In this document: positions 19,811-27,909 of the stretch, piece by piece
Numbering within the stretch: position 1 is the stretch's first letter
How the letters are laid out: each line of letters starts with the position of its first letter
Assembly: GCF_000310145.2 (NCBI RefSeq)
Contig: NZ_AMXA01000016.1
Location: 1-64,000, forward strand
Direction: 5' to 3'
DNA: 64,000 nt
DNA from: Thauera sp. 28
GTDB lineage: Bacteria; Pseudomonadota; Gammaproteobacteria; Burkholderiales; Rhodocyclaceae
Translations under genes and position numbers: made by a program
Notes under the pieces: generated by a model
What the model was told of the DNA's origin: nothing
The model's input: only the letters and a program-made list of their open reading frames with translations
The model's database searches: none

Positions 19811-20844
19811 TCTTCCTCCTCCACGTGGTGGCTGGTCAGCGAACGCCACAGCAGCACGGGGATGATCAGCGTAAACACGATGACTTCCTTGTACGCGCTG
19901 GCCCAGAATGAAGCGAAGGCTTCGAGCAACCCGACTGCAATGGCGCCCAGCGCGGCGATCGGGTAGCTGGCCAGGCCGCCGATGATCGCGGCAACGAAGC
20001 CCTTGAGCCCGATCAGGAATCCGGTGTCGTAATAGATGGTGGTGATCGGGGCGATCAGCACGCCCGAGAGCGCGCCAATGAAAGCGGCCAGGAAGAAGGT
20101 GAGCTTGCCGGCAAGCGCGGGCGAGATCCCCATCAACTGCGCCCCGACGCGGTTGATCGCGGTTGCGCGCAAGGCCTTGCCGTACAGCGTGCGTTCGAAG
20201 AACTGGTAGAGCGCCACGATCAGCAGCACCGACACCACCAGCACCCAGATCGTCTGCCCCGTCACCATCAGCGGGCCGAGATCGAAGCTGAGCTCGCTGA
20301 AGGCCGGCGTCCTGTGCCCCTCGGCGCCGAAGAACAGCAGCCCCAGACCCACCATCGCGATATGCAGGGCCACGGACACGATCAGCAGGATCAGCACCGG
20401 CGCAGAGGCGATCGGCTGGTACATCAGGCGGTACATCATCGGTCCCATCGGCACCACGATCGCCAGCGTGAGCACAACCTGCAGCACCAGCGGCAGTTCA
20501 TTGACCGGCAGCGCGGACAACACAGCCACCAGCGCCAACGGATAGGCCAGGTTCCAGCCCGCCACCATGCCCGCACGCTGCATCTGGCCGGCCTTGAGGG
20601 CTTTGAGGCCGTCGAACGCCGTCACCAGCCCCCCCATCGCCACCAGCAGCCAAACCGTCGCAGGGGTCGCACCCGACTGCATCATCGCCAGTGTCAGCGC
20701 GCCGTAGGCCACGAACTCGCCCTGCTGGATGAAGATCACCCGTGTGACCGCAAACACCAGTACCAGAGCCAGCGCCAGCAGCGCGTAGATCGCGCCGTTG
20801 GTGATGCCGTCCTGGCCCAGGATCAGTGCAATTGACATATCCAT
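19807..20844 (-). CDS. livH: Branched-chain amino acid-type ABC permease LivH
   Basis: This 345-aa inner-membrane permease has many hydrophobic segments and the cytoplasmic loop RTLYGKALRATAINRVGAQLMGI that contacts the ATPase. The start MDMSIALILGQDGITNGAIYALLALAL is preceded by GGGGTAC. It is somewhat longer than E. coli LivH (308 aa) because of a 50-residue insert around ATVWLLVAMGGLVTAFDGLK. It is the second gene of the liv operon, separated from livJ by 111 bases with a strong hairpin. Confidence 0.9.
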   Translation of the reverse strand: MDMSIALILGQDGITNGAIYALLALALVLVFAVTRVIFIQQGEFVAYGALTLAMMQSGATPATVWLLVAMGGLVTAFDGLKALKAGQMQRAGMVAGWNLAYPLALVAVLSALPVNELPLVLQVVLTLAIVVPMGPMMYRLMYQPIASAPVLILLIVSVALHIAMVGLGLLFFGAEGHRTPAFSELSFDLGPLMVTGQTIWVLVVSVLLIVALYQFFERTLYGKALRATAINRVGAQLMGISPALAGKLTFFLAAFIGALSGVLIAPITTIYYDTGFLIGLKGFVAAIIGGLASYPIAALGAIAVGLLEAFASFWASAYKEVIVFTLIIPVLLWRSLTSHHVEEEE

Positions 20845-20921
20845 GGATGTACCCCATGTCCGCTGGCCGCCATAAAACGCCAGTCGAGTTGAAAACACCG
20901 TGCCGGCCGCGCGACACGGGC

Positions 20922-20949
20922 AGGCGCGGAGCGCAAGCGCTCCGCGCCT
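20922..20949. repeat. Strong hairpin between livJ and livH
   Basis: A 13-base perfect inverted repeat (20922-20934 with 20937-20949) lies six bases past the livJ stop, with no T tract on the minus strand. Such a structure typically stabilises the 3' end of an abundant binding-protein message while letting some transcription continue into the permease genes. Confidence 0.7.
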
Positions 20950-20955
20950 CAGGAC

Positions 20956-22104
20956 TTACTTGAGCAGCGACCAGGTGCCGTTGCGGATCTCGATCATCAC
21001 GCGCGAGCGCTCGTCCAGACCAAGGTGGTCATCCGCGCTCATGGTGTAGATGCCGGTCGCACCCGCCACCTCCTTCACGCCCTCGAGCGCGTCGCGCAAG
21101 GCGCTGCGGAACTCGGCCGACCCGGGCTTGGCCACCTGCAGCGCAACCGGAGCGGCCGCTTCGAGCAGCACGCCCGCATCCCAGGCGTAGGCACCAAAGC
21201 TCGACACCGAACCCTCGCCATGCACCGCCTCGTACTTCTCCACATAGGCCAGCGCGCTCGCCTTGACCGGGTGGCTGTCGTCAAGGCTGCGTGCCATCTG
21301 CACCGGACCGACCGGCAGCAGCGTGCCTTCGCAGTCCTTGCCGCAGATACGCAGGAAGTCGTTGTTGGCCACGCCGTGCGTCTGGTAGATCGGCCCCTTG
21401 TAGCCACGCTCGCGCAGCGTCTTCTGCGGCAGCGCGGACGGCGTACCCGAACCGGCGATGAAGACGGCATCCGGCTTGGCGGCCATGAGCTTGAGTGCCT
21501 GGCCGGTCACCGAGGTGTCGGCCGGGTTGAAGCGCTCGTTGGCAACGAGCTCGACCCCCTTCTCCTCGGCCTGCTTCTTGAACTGCTCGAACCAGCCTTC
21601 GCCGTAGGCGTTGGCAAAGCCGATGAAGGACACCCGCTTCACGTTGTTGGCGGTCATGTGCTCGACGATCGCCGAAGCCATCTGCTGGTCGTTCTGCGGC
21701 GTCTTGAAAATCCAGCGCTTCTTGTCGTCCATCGGCGACACGATGCGCGCCGAAGCGGCAAGGGAGATCATCGGCGTACTGGTCTCGGCCGCGACATCGA
21801 TCATCGCCAGCGAGGCCGGGCTGGTCGTCGAACCGATCAGCACATCGACCTTGTCCTCGGCAACCAGCTTGCGCGCGTTCTTGACCGCCGTGGTGGTGTC
21901 CGAAGCGTCGTCGAGCACGATGTAGCGCACCGGCTCGCCACCGATGGTGGTCGGCAGCAGCGCCACGGTGTTGCGCTCCGGGATGCCCAGCGACGCCGCA
22001 GGACCGGTGGCCGAGACGACGACACCGACCTTGATTTCGGCGTGGGCGGCGGAGGCGGCAAAGGCGAGGCTGATTGCTGCCAGCAGGGTGTGACGCAGTT
22101 TCAT
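20956..22104 (-). CDS. livJ: Periplasmic substrate-binding protein of a Liv-type ABC transporter
   Basis: This 382-aa protein has a signal peptide (residues 1-22, cut at AHA/E) and the type I periplasmic-binding fold (IKVGVVVSATGPAASLG, VDVLIGSTTSPAS, GYKGPIYQTHGVANNDFL). GGAGGAGAAACC precedes the ATG at 22104. It lacks the usual YDA-rich leucine signature and resembles binding proteins adjacent to aromatic catabolic genes. With the paaX-like operator in its promoter, phenylacetate or a related aromatic acid is a candidate ligand; leucine-type amino acids remain possible. Confidence 0.88.
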   Translation of the reverse strand: MKLRHTLLAAISLAFAASAAHAEIKVGVVVSATGPAASLGIPERNTVALLPTTIGGEPVRYIVLDDASDTTTAVKNARKLVAEDKVDVLIGSTTSPASLAMIDVAAETSTPMISLAASARIVSPMDDKKRWIFKTPQNDQQMASAIVEHMTANNVKRVSFIGFANAYGEGWFEQFKKQAEEKGVELVANERFNPADTSVTGQALKLMAAKPDAVFIAGSGTPSALPQKTLRERGYKGPIYQTHGVANNDFLRICGKDCEGTLLPVGPVQMARSLDDSHPVKASALAYVEKYEAVHGEGSVSSFGAYAWDAGVLLEAAAPVALQVAKPGSAEFRSALRDALEGVKEVAGATGIYTMSADDHLGLDERSRVMIEIRNGTWSLLK

Positions 22105-22266
22105 GGTTTCTCCTCCGATATTGATGCAAACAGCCGGGTATCCGTGACGGGCCTGTCTCACGGCGCCGCCCCGGACTTCGGCGCCTTGTGCTTCTGGACC
22201 TTGCCGAGAACCTGGCCGAGGCATCTGCCCGGACCAAATTCTGCATTACAGAAAACGTTTCTCTTA

Positions 22267-22295
22267 TTAGAAATGATACAAAACAGCGCGTCAAG
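22267..22295 (-). promoter_or_regulatory. Sigma70-type promoter of the liv operon
   Basis: Read on the minus strand, TTGACG (22295-22290) and TCTAAT (22272-22267) are separated by exactly 17 bases. It lies about 165 bases before the livJ start, and its spacer contains one of the GATAC/GTATC half-sites. A regulator bound there would block RNA polymerase. Confidence 0.7.
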
Positions 22296-22312
22296 ACATT
22301 ATTTTGTATCGC
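22275..22312. promoter_or_regulatory. PaaX-type operator at the liv promoter
   Basis: TGATAC (22275-22280) and GTATCG (22307-22312) form an inverted half-site pair with 26 bases between them, overlapping the -10/-35 region of the liv promoter. The right half continues ATTTTGTATCGCATGAACA, nearly the same as the right half at the paaN promoter. It resembles the TGATTC-N27-GAATCA site reported for PaaX (recalled from the literature). Confidence 0.55.
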
Positions 22313-22349
22313 ATGAACACCCTGCCTGCGCCCCTCAGCCCCAACAACG

Positions 22350-22391
22350 AAAAAGGCAGGAGGACGCTCACCATCGAGCCTCCTCCTGCCT
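22350..22391 (-). terminator. Rho-independent terminator of the IclR gene
   Basis: AGGCAGGAGG (22354-22363) pairs with CCTCCTGCCT (22382-22391). On the minus strand the hairpin is followed by a run of Ts (22350-22354). It ends leftward transcription of the IclR gene 60 bases after its stop and insulates it from the liv promoter. Confidence 0.85.
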
Positions 22392-22450
22392 CATCCGCAC
22401 TCTCATCCGCGACCTTCGCCGCGGTCGCGCCAAGCCCGCGCCGTGCCGCT

Positions 22451-23272
22451 CTATTGAATATCGGCGTCCATCGCAAGCGAGTCCAACGTGGCGCCAAGCC
22501 GTCGCGAGAGCGCTGCCGCGGTACGACGCAGCGCCGCAATCGTCTCGCCATCCATGGAGAGATCCATCGACCCTTCGACACCGACGATCGCGATCGCCAT
22601 GGTGATCTCGTTCTTGAAGTTGAAAACCGGCGCCGCAGCAGCTTCGACGCCGCGCGCAAAATAGTCGCCACTGAGGACGACGACACCGGACTCGCGCACC
22701 TGCGCCAGCAGCGCCCGCGCGTCCTCAAGGTTCGCAACCCCCGCGGGCGCCCTGCCCGTCTCCAGTTCACGACGCAGCAGGGCTTCGGTCTGGCGCTCGG
22801 GGAGCCAGGCCGCAAACACGCGCCCACCCGCCGAGCGCAGCAGACTCAGGTGCGTACCGGTGACAACGTTCACCGTGATCGGTCGGCGCGGACGCTCCCA
22901 GCGCACCACCACCGGACCGGCATCGCTCCACACCGTGAGGGCGACGGTCTCGTTGGTTTCGTCACGCAGATCAGTGATCGCGAGCAGACCCAGACGGATG
23001 CGATCAATGCGATCGAGGGCCACCAGGCCGAGGTTGAGCGCAAAGGGTCCCAGGTCGTAGCGCGAGGTCAGCCGGTCCTGCTCGACCAGCCCGCTGCGGA
23101 TGAGGCTGACCAGATAGCGGTGCGCCTTCGACGGCGGCATGCCAGCTGCCTCGGCGATCTCCTTGAGCATCATCGAACGCCTTCCAGTCGCCATCGCGCG
23201 CAGAATGCTCATGCCCACCTCGAGCGACTGAACCCCATGCTTGCCGTCAAGTTCTTCGTTCGCGCTGCCCAT
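22451..23272 (-). CDS. IclR-family transcriptional regulator
   Basis: This 273-aa protein has an N-terminal winged HTH ([34 protein letters not shown]) and a C-terminal IclR effector-binding domain ([20 protein letters not shown]). IclR regulators often control aromatic degradation. It lies between the liv operon and paaY, divergent from paaY. Likely targets are its own promoter, paaY and perhaps liv; no ligand can be told from sequence. Confidence 0.9.
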   Translation of the reverse strand: MGSANEELDGKHGVQSLEVGMSILRAMATGRRSMMLKEIAEAAGMPPSKAHRYLVSLIRSGLVEQDRLTSRYDLGPFALNLGLVALDRIDRIRLGLLAITDLRDETNETVALTVWSDAGPVVVRWERPRRPITVNVVTGTHLSLLRSAGGRVFAAWLPERQTEALLRRELETGRAPAGVANLEDARALLAQVRESGVVVLSGDYFARGVEAAAAPVFNFKNEITMAIAIVGVEGSMDLSMDGETIAALRRTAAALSRRLGATLDSLAMDADIQ

Positions 23273-23336
23273 CGGGACTGTTCCTTATTGGAGAAATCGT
23301 TTATTTATATGTAACACAAACCTCAGGAGCGCGCGC

Positions 23337-23960
23337 GTGATCAAGCCGGAACTCAAAGTCTATGCAATCGATGGCATCGTGCCCGTGGTCGACCCGACCG
23401 CCTACGTTCACCCCTCGGCGATCCTTATCGGCGACGTGATCATCGGCCCGGGCTGCTATGTCGGCCCCTGTGCCAGCCTGCGCGGCGACTTCGGCCGCCT
23501 CATCCTGGAACGCGGTGCAAACCTGCAGGACACCTGCGTCATGCACGGTTTCCCGGGCACCGACACGGTGGTTGAAGAGGACGGCCACATCGGTCACGGC
23601 GCCGTACTGCACGGCTGCCGCATCGGGCGCAATGCGCTGATCGGAATGAACGCGGTGATCATGGACAACGTGGTGATCGGCGAGGAAGCCATCGTCGCCG
23701 CCTCGGCCTTCGTCAAGGCGGGTGCGGAGATCCCGGCACGCGTGCTCGTCGCCGGCGTGCCGGCAAAGGTCGTCCGCCCGCTCAGTGAAGACGAGATCCG
23801 CTGGAAGAGCCAGGGCACCGCGACCTACCAGGACCTGACCCGGCGCTGCCTGGCAACGCTATGCGAAACGACACCGCTGGCCGCGGTCGAACCTGGCCGC
23901 AAGCGCATCGAGATGCCGGACGTGATCCCGCTCGTCGAAACCCGCAAGCGCGAGGGCTGA
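23337..23960 (+). CDS. paaY: Phenylacetate-pathway gamma-carbonic-anhydrase-type thioesterase PaaY
   Basis: This 207-aa left-handed beta-helix protein has hexapeptide repeats and metal-ligand histidines in [21 protein letters not shown]. The start is a GTG at 23337 with AGGAG upstream. PaaY hydrolyses dead-end ring-oxidation CoA thioesters such as 2-hydroxycyclohepta-1,4,6-triene-1-formyl-CoA, preventing CoA trapping. The C-terminal part after the repeats ([16 protein letters not shown]) matches the PaaY type. It ends 19 bases before the paaX 3' end and is convergent with it. Confidence 0.9.
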   Translation: MIKPELKVYAIDGIVPVVDPTAYVHPSAILIGDVIIGPGCYVGPCASLRGDFGRLILERGANLQDTCVMHGFPGTDTVVEEDGHIGHGAVLHGCRIGRNALIGMNAVIMDNVVIGEEAIVAASAFVKAGAEIPARVLVAGVPAKVVRPLSEDEIRWKSQGTATYQDLTRRCLATLCETTPLAAVEPGRKRIEMPDVIPLVETRKREG

Positions 23961-23979
23961 GCCCCGCGCAAGCACCGCA

Positions 23980-24930
23980 TCAGGTCGGCAGGGAAAGCAG
24001 GTCCGGGTCCCGGAAACGCTCATGCAGGCGCGGCGACGCCTCGGGCACCGAACCGTCGGCAAGCTGGAAGCAGGCATCGAGGTGGCGTTCCGACGCGCTC
24101 AGAAGCCTGCGGTAAAGCTCTCGGCAAAGCAGCCGGGCCTTCTGACCCGGCCAGTCGGACGGCAGCAGGACGTCGGGCAGCACCGGATCGCGCAGCAGCA
24201 GACGACGGTAGTCGTGGATCAGCAGCACGCGCAGCAGCAGGGCTGTCTCATCGCTCGTCTCGAAGCTGCCCTCGCGCAATTGCCCCAGCACGGGCCGATA
24301 GCGCGCCACGAAGTCCCGATACAAGTCAGCAAGGTGCGCCAGGTCCCAGGCCGAATGCACCATCGCCGCATCCGTCGCCGCCGCGCCCAGCGCAGCGTCC
24401 GCCGCGATCAGCGGCTTCAGCCGATCGAGCAGGCTGCCCAGGCCCTCGGCCACGAGCGCGTCAAAGGTTGCGATCAAGTCAACGCTTGGATGCACGAAGC
24501 AGTCGTTGTTGAGTGCCCCGAAGCCGTGCCACGTCAAGGCCTTGCGCAGGCGATCACGGTCCCGGGACGAGAACTCGCCGACAGTGACGATCAGCCGCCA
24601 ACGCCGGTCCCATTGCGGCATCGCAGCTGCGTAGATGAGCCGCGACGCCTCATCCATGCGCTGCTCTGCCGACGGCGTGAGCAGGTAGTCGGTCCGCCGC
24701 CCTGCAGGCGCACTCGCCAGCCACTCGTCACGCACCAGACGAAACACCGCCGTCCGCACGAGACGCTCATTGAGACCCAGAGGCTGGAGCAAGCGGATGA
24801 GGCTCCCCAGCCAGATGCGCCCTCCCCGCGGCACCACGGCATCGCCGAACACCGAGATGATGAGCGAGCCCGCATGCACACGGTCTTTGCGACGGAAATC
24901 GTCGAGGATCTGCTGCGAGGGAGAGGACAC
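23980..24930 (-). CDS. paaX: PaaX-family phenylacetyl-CoA-responsive repressor
   Basis: This protein of about 316 aa equals E. coli PaaX in length. Typical PaaX segments are visible: SLIISVFGDAVVPRGGRIWLG, LNERLVRTAVFRLVRDEWL and DRRWRLIVTVGE. PaaX represses paa genes and is released by phenylacetyl-CoA. I chose the GTG at 24930 because it leaves the normal number of residues before SLIISVFGD; an ATG at 25053 would add 41 unlike residues. It is divergent from the paa operon, whose promoter region starts just beyond. Confidence 0.9.
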   Translation of the reverse strand: MSSPSQQILDDFRRKDRVHAGSLIISVFGDAVVPRGGRIWLGSLIRLLQPLGLNERLVRTAVFRLVRDEWLASAPAGRRTDYLLTPSAEQRMDEASRLIYAAAMPQWDRRWRLIVTVGEFSSRDRDRLRKALTWHGFGALNNDCFVHPSVDLIATFDALVAEGLGSLLDRLKPLIAADAALGAAATDAAMVHSAWDLAHLADLYRDFVARYRPVLGQLREGSFETSDETALLLRVLLIHDYRRLLLRDPVLPDVLLPSDWPGQKARLLCRELYRRLLSASERHLDACFQLADGSVPEASPRLHERFRDPDLLSLPT

Positions 24931-25212
24931 GATAGTGGCGGGAGAGCGTGCATTTTGGGGGCGGAAGTCTAGCGGATTCAGTGGCTTGCGTACAGGCAGA
25001 TGACGCCCTTCAGGCACCTCTTCGGCAACGCCGAGCCCCCGTTTCGAAGCCATCGCAGCACCGCCGCCGATCACTCGCGCCACGCCCCACCCACCATATC
25101 GAAGCCGGTCCGAGGGCAGGCTCTCGGCGCTGCAGCGGACGATCTGAAAGAATCCACAAAACGACTCCTGAAAACACTTTTTATGGTCATTTTTGTATCA
25201 CATCAACAACCA

Positions 25213-25238
25213 CCATAGATCATAAAAACTTTCTATGG
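25213..25238. repeat. Inverted repeat CCATAGA-N12-TCTATGG upstream of paaN
   Basis: CCATAGA (25213-25219) and TCTATGG (25232-25238) form a perfect 7-base inverted repeat around an A-rich centre. It is a candidate operator for a regulator other than PaaX, possibly acting from upstream of the paaN promoter or on paaX. Confidence 0.5.
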
Positions 25239-25358
25239 AAAATATGCAGGACCTGAAGTACAGACGAAATAAATCATATCTGTATGTTTTTATTGTTATT
25301 TTGTTTTACGGAACATCTTTCCAATAGTGTAATACGAGCATTTTCAACAACATCAGAA

Positions 25359-25398
25359 CGATACTTTCTATTGACCATTCGGCATCACATTTGTATCG
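25359..25398. promoter_or_regulatory. PaaX-type operator at the paaN promoter
   Basis: CGATAC (25359-25364) and GTATCG (25393-25398) are an exact inverted pair with 28 bases between them. The right half overlaps the -10 box and reads GTATCGTTTGAAC. Geometry matches the paired PaaX sites known in other paa systems. Confidence 0.6.
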
Positions 25399-25399
25399 T
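25371..25399 (+). promoter_or_regulatory. Sigma70-type promoter of the paa operon
   Basis: TTGACC (25371-25376), a 17-base spacer and TATCGT (25394-25399) form a plausible promoter 35 bases before the paaN ATG. The -10 is weak and lies inside the operator half-site, consistent with tight repression. Confidence 0.6.
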
Positions 25400-25433
25400 T
25401 TGAACACAGAACCACTCCCCCGGAGAGAGACGA

Positions 25434-27101
25434 ATGAGCCACCCCCTTCTTGACAAGCACCGTGACACCCTCGATGGCGCGCTGTCCGCGATTGCGACGC
25501 GTGGCTACTGGACGCCCTTCCCGGAGATGCCGAGCCCGAAGCTCTACGGCGAAACCTCAGCCGACGACGGCAAGCGTGCCTTCGAGGCGCACCTGGGCAA
25601 GCGCTTCGAGCTCGATCAGCCAGGCCAGACCGGCTGGCACGGAGGCGAAGCCTCGCCCTACGGCATCGCGCTCGACGTCAGCTACCCGGTGTGCGACCCG
25701 GATGCACTGATCTCTGCCGGTCTCGAGGCCATGAAGGGCTGGCAGGCCGTGGGAGCGGATGGCCGCACCGGAATCTGCCTGGAGATCCTCGACCGCCTCA
25801 ACAAACAGAGCTTCGAGATCGCTCACGCAGTGATGATGACCACCGGCCAGGGCTGGATGATGGCTTTCCAGGCCGGCGGCCCGCACGCCCAGGACCGCGG
25901 GCTCGAGGCCGTAACCTATGCCTGGCGCGAACAGAGCTTCGTGCCCGCTGAGACCACCTGGGAAAAGCCGCAGGGCAAGAACCCGCCCCTGGTCATGAAG
26001 AAGCACTTCCAGGTCGTCGGTCGCGGCGTAGGCCTGGTGATCGGTTGCGGTACCTTCCCGACCTGGAACACCTACCCGGGCCTGTTTGCAGCACTCGCCA
26101 CCGGCAATGCAGTCATCGTCAAGCCGCACAGCAACGCCATCCTGCCGGCAGCGATCACCGTACGCACCATCCGCGCCGTGCTCGCCGAGAATGGCATCGA
26201 CCCCAATCTGGTGAGCCTGTGCGTCGCCACCCAGCGCAGTGTCACCCAGAAGCTCGCCACCCACCCGGCGGTCAAGTCGGTCGATTTCACCGGCAGCAAC
26301 GTGTTCGGCCAGTGGCTGATCGACAACTGCCGCCAGGCCCAGGTCTATGCCGAGCTCGCTGGCGTGAACAACATCGTCATCGACTCCACCGACAGCTACA
26401 AGGCAATGCTCGGCAACCTGGCCTTCACGCTGTCGCTTTACTCCGGCCAGATGTGCACCACCTCGCAGGCGATCTTCGTGCCCGCGGGCGGCATCGAGAC
26501 CGAAGACGGCCACAAGAGCTACGACGAGTTCTGCGCCGACCTCGCCCGCGCCGTCGAGCGTTTCCTGTCCAAGCCCGAGGTCGCTCACGCGGTGCTCGGC
26601 GCGATCCAGTCGGCCGACACCGCAGAGCGCATCGACATCGCCAACAGCGGCGAACTGGGCAAGGTGGTGCTCGCCTCGCAGAAGCTCGACAACCCGGAGT
26701 TCCCGAACGCCAAGGTACGCACCCCGGTGCTGCTCGCCTGCGACGCCGCCGACGAAAAGGCCTACATGGAGGAGCGCTTCGGACCGATCAGCTTCATTGT
26801 CAAGGTCGCCGACACCGCCGCCGGCATCGCGCTGTCCGAGCGCGTAGTCAGCGTCCATGGTGCGCTCACAGTCGGCCTGTACTCGACCAAGCAGGCCGTC
26901 ATCGACGCCATGACCGAGGCCACCTGGCGCGGCAAGGTTGCGTTGTCGATCAACCTCACCGGCGGCGTGTTCGTGAACCAGTCGGCCGCCTTCTCCGACT
27001 ACCACGGCACAGGTGGCAACCCGGCTGCCAACGCCTCGTACGCGGACTCCGCCTTCGTCGCCAACCGCTTCCGTGTCGTTCAGCGCCGCTATCACGTCTG
27101 A
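25434..27101 (+). CDS. paaN: Phenylacetate-degradation aldehyde dehydrogenase PaaN
   Basis: This 555-aa aldehyde-dehydrogenase-fold protein has the catalytic cysteine C341 (YSGQMCTTSQ) and the general-base glutamate E307 (YAELAGVNN). It should oxidise 3-oxo-5,6-dehydrosuberyl-CoA semialdehyde to the acid. It lacks the C-terminal MaoC hydratase domain of E. coli PaaZ (about 680 aa), so ring hydrolysis must come from another protein. It is the first gene of the operon, with a strong ribosome-binding site, and is followed 10 bases later by paaG. Confidence 0.92.
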   Translation: MSHPLLDKHRDTLDGALSAIATRGYWTPFPEMPSPKLYGETSADDGKRAFEAHLGKRFELDQPGQTGWHGGEASPYGIALDVSYPVCDPDALISAGLEAMKGWQAVGADGRTGICLEILDRLNKQSFEIAHAVMMTTGQGWMMAFQAGGPHAQDRGLEAVTYAWREQSFVPAETTWEKPQGKNPPLVMKKHFQVVGRGVGLVIGCGTFPTWNTYPGLFAALATGNAVIVKPHSNAILPAAITVRTIRAVLAENGIDPNLVSLCVATQRSVTQKLATHPAVKSVDFTGSNVFGQWLIDNCRQAQVYAELAGVNNIVIDSTDSYKAMLGNLAFTLSLYSGQMCTTSQAIFVPAGGIETEDGHKSYDEFCADLARAVERFLSKPEVAHAVLGAIQSADTAERIDIANSGELGKVVLASQKLDNPEFPNAKVRTPVLLACDAADEKAYMEERFGPISFIVKVADTAAGIALSERVVSVHGALTVGLYSTKQAVIDAMTEATWRGKVALSINLTGGVFVNQSAAFSDYHGTGGNPAANASYADSAFVANRFRVVQRRYHV

Positions 27102-27111
27102 GGAGGCGCTC

Positions 27112-27909
27112 GTGGAATACCAGAACATCCAGTTCGCGGTGGAGGCGGGCGTCGCCCGCCTGACACTCAACCGCCCCGACAAGCTCAACAGCTTCACTGG
27201 CGACATGCATGCCGAACTGCGTGACGCACTGGACCGCGTGCACGCCGACCATGCCACGCGCGTGCTGGTGCTGAGCGGCGCCGGGCGGGCCTTCTGCGCC
27301 GGCCAGGACCTCGCCGACCCCGACATGGCTACGCAGCCCGACGGCCGCCTACCCGACATCGGCGACGTCGTCGACAAGAACTACAAACCGCTGGTGCTGC
27401 GCCTGCAGAACCTGCGCGTACCCACCATGGCTGCCGTCAATGGCATCGCCGCCGGTGCCGGCGCCAGCCTGGCGCTGGCCTGCGACCTGGTGGTGGCGAC
27501 GAAGTCGGCGTCCTTCCTGCAGGCGTTCAGCAAGATCGGCCTCATCCCCGACACCGGCGGCACCTGGTTCCTGCCCCAGCGCGTCGGCATGGCACGCGCC
27601 ATGGGCCTGGCCCTGCTCGCCGACAAGCTGCCCGCGGAGAAGGCCGCCGACTGGGGCCTGATCTGGGCCGCGTACGACGACGCCGAGTTCGGCGCCAAGG
27701 TCGACGCGCTCGCCACCCAGCTCGCCGCCATGCCCACCAAGGCGCTGGTGCGCACCCGCCAGGCCATGCACGCCGCCCCCGGCCACACCCTCGAACAGCA
27801 GCTCTCCTTCGAAGGCGGCTTCATGCGCGAGTTGGGCTGGAGCGCGGACTACGCCGAGGGCGTCGCCGCCTTCACTGAAAAGCGCGCGCCGAGGTTCACC
27901 GGGAAATGA
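27112..27909 (+). CDS. paaG: 1,2-epoxyphenylacetyl-CoA isomerase PaaG
   Basis: This 265-aa crotonase-fold enzyme starts at a GTG with AGGAGGCGCT upstream. It has VEAGVARLTLNRPDKLNSF, the CoA-binding oxyanion region RAFCAGQDLAD and GIAAGAGASLALACDLVVA, and a SKIGLIPDTGGTWFLP block typical of PaaG. It converts ring 1,2-epoxyphenylacetyl-CoA to the oxepin, and later shifts the double bond of dehydrosuberyl-CoA. The stop overlaps the paaH start. Confidence 0.93.
   Translation: MEYQNIQFAVEAGVARLTLNRPDKLNSFTGDMHAELRDALDRVHADHATRVLVLSGAGRAFCAGQDLADPDMATQPDGRLPDIGDVVDKNYKPLVLRLQNLRVPTMAAVNGIAAGAGASLALACDLVVATKSASFLQAFSKIGLIPDTGGTWFLPQRVGMARAMGLALLADKLPAEKAADWGLIWAAYDDAEFGAKVDALATQLAAMPTKALVRTRQAMHAAPGHTLEQQLSFEGGFMRELGWSADYAEGVAAFTEKRAPRFTGK

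Larger units (their letters stand above)
24931..25433. other. 503-base paaX-paaN control region with an AT-rich core
   Basis: No gene fits here. The stretch from about 25150 to 25410 is strongly AT-rich, unlike the rest of the window. It contains a GTATCACAT half-site (25195-25203), a CCATAGA/TCTATGG inverted repeat, the paaN promoter and a paired operator. The paaN ribosome-binding site CGGAGAGAG lies at 25421-25429. Confidence 0.75.

Noticed and set aside
17996-19966. A 656-codon plus-strand open frame opposite the liv genes
   Set aside because: It is the antisense of livMG, with a composition rich in His, Gln and Arg, and has no recognisable domain. Other long antisense frames (for example 29305-31347, 25557-27377 and 27849-29672) are equally explained by high GC content.
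25195-25203. GTATCACAT as a third half of a paired operator
   Set aside because: No GATAC partner lies at the 26-28 base spacing, so it is reported only as a lone half-site.
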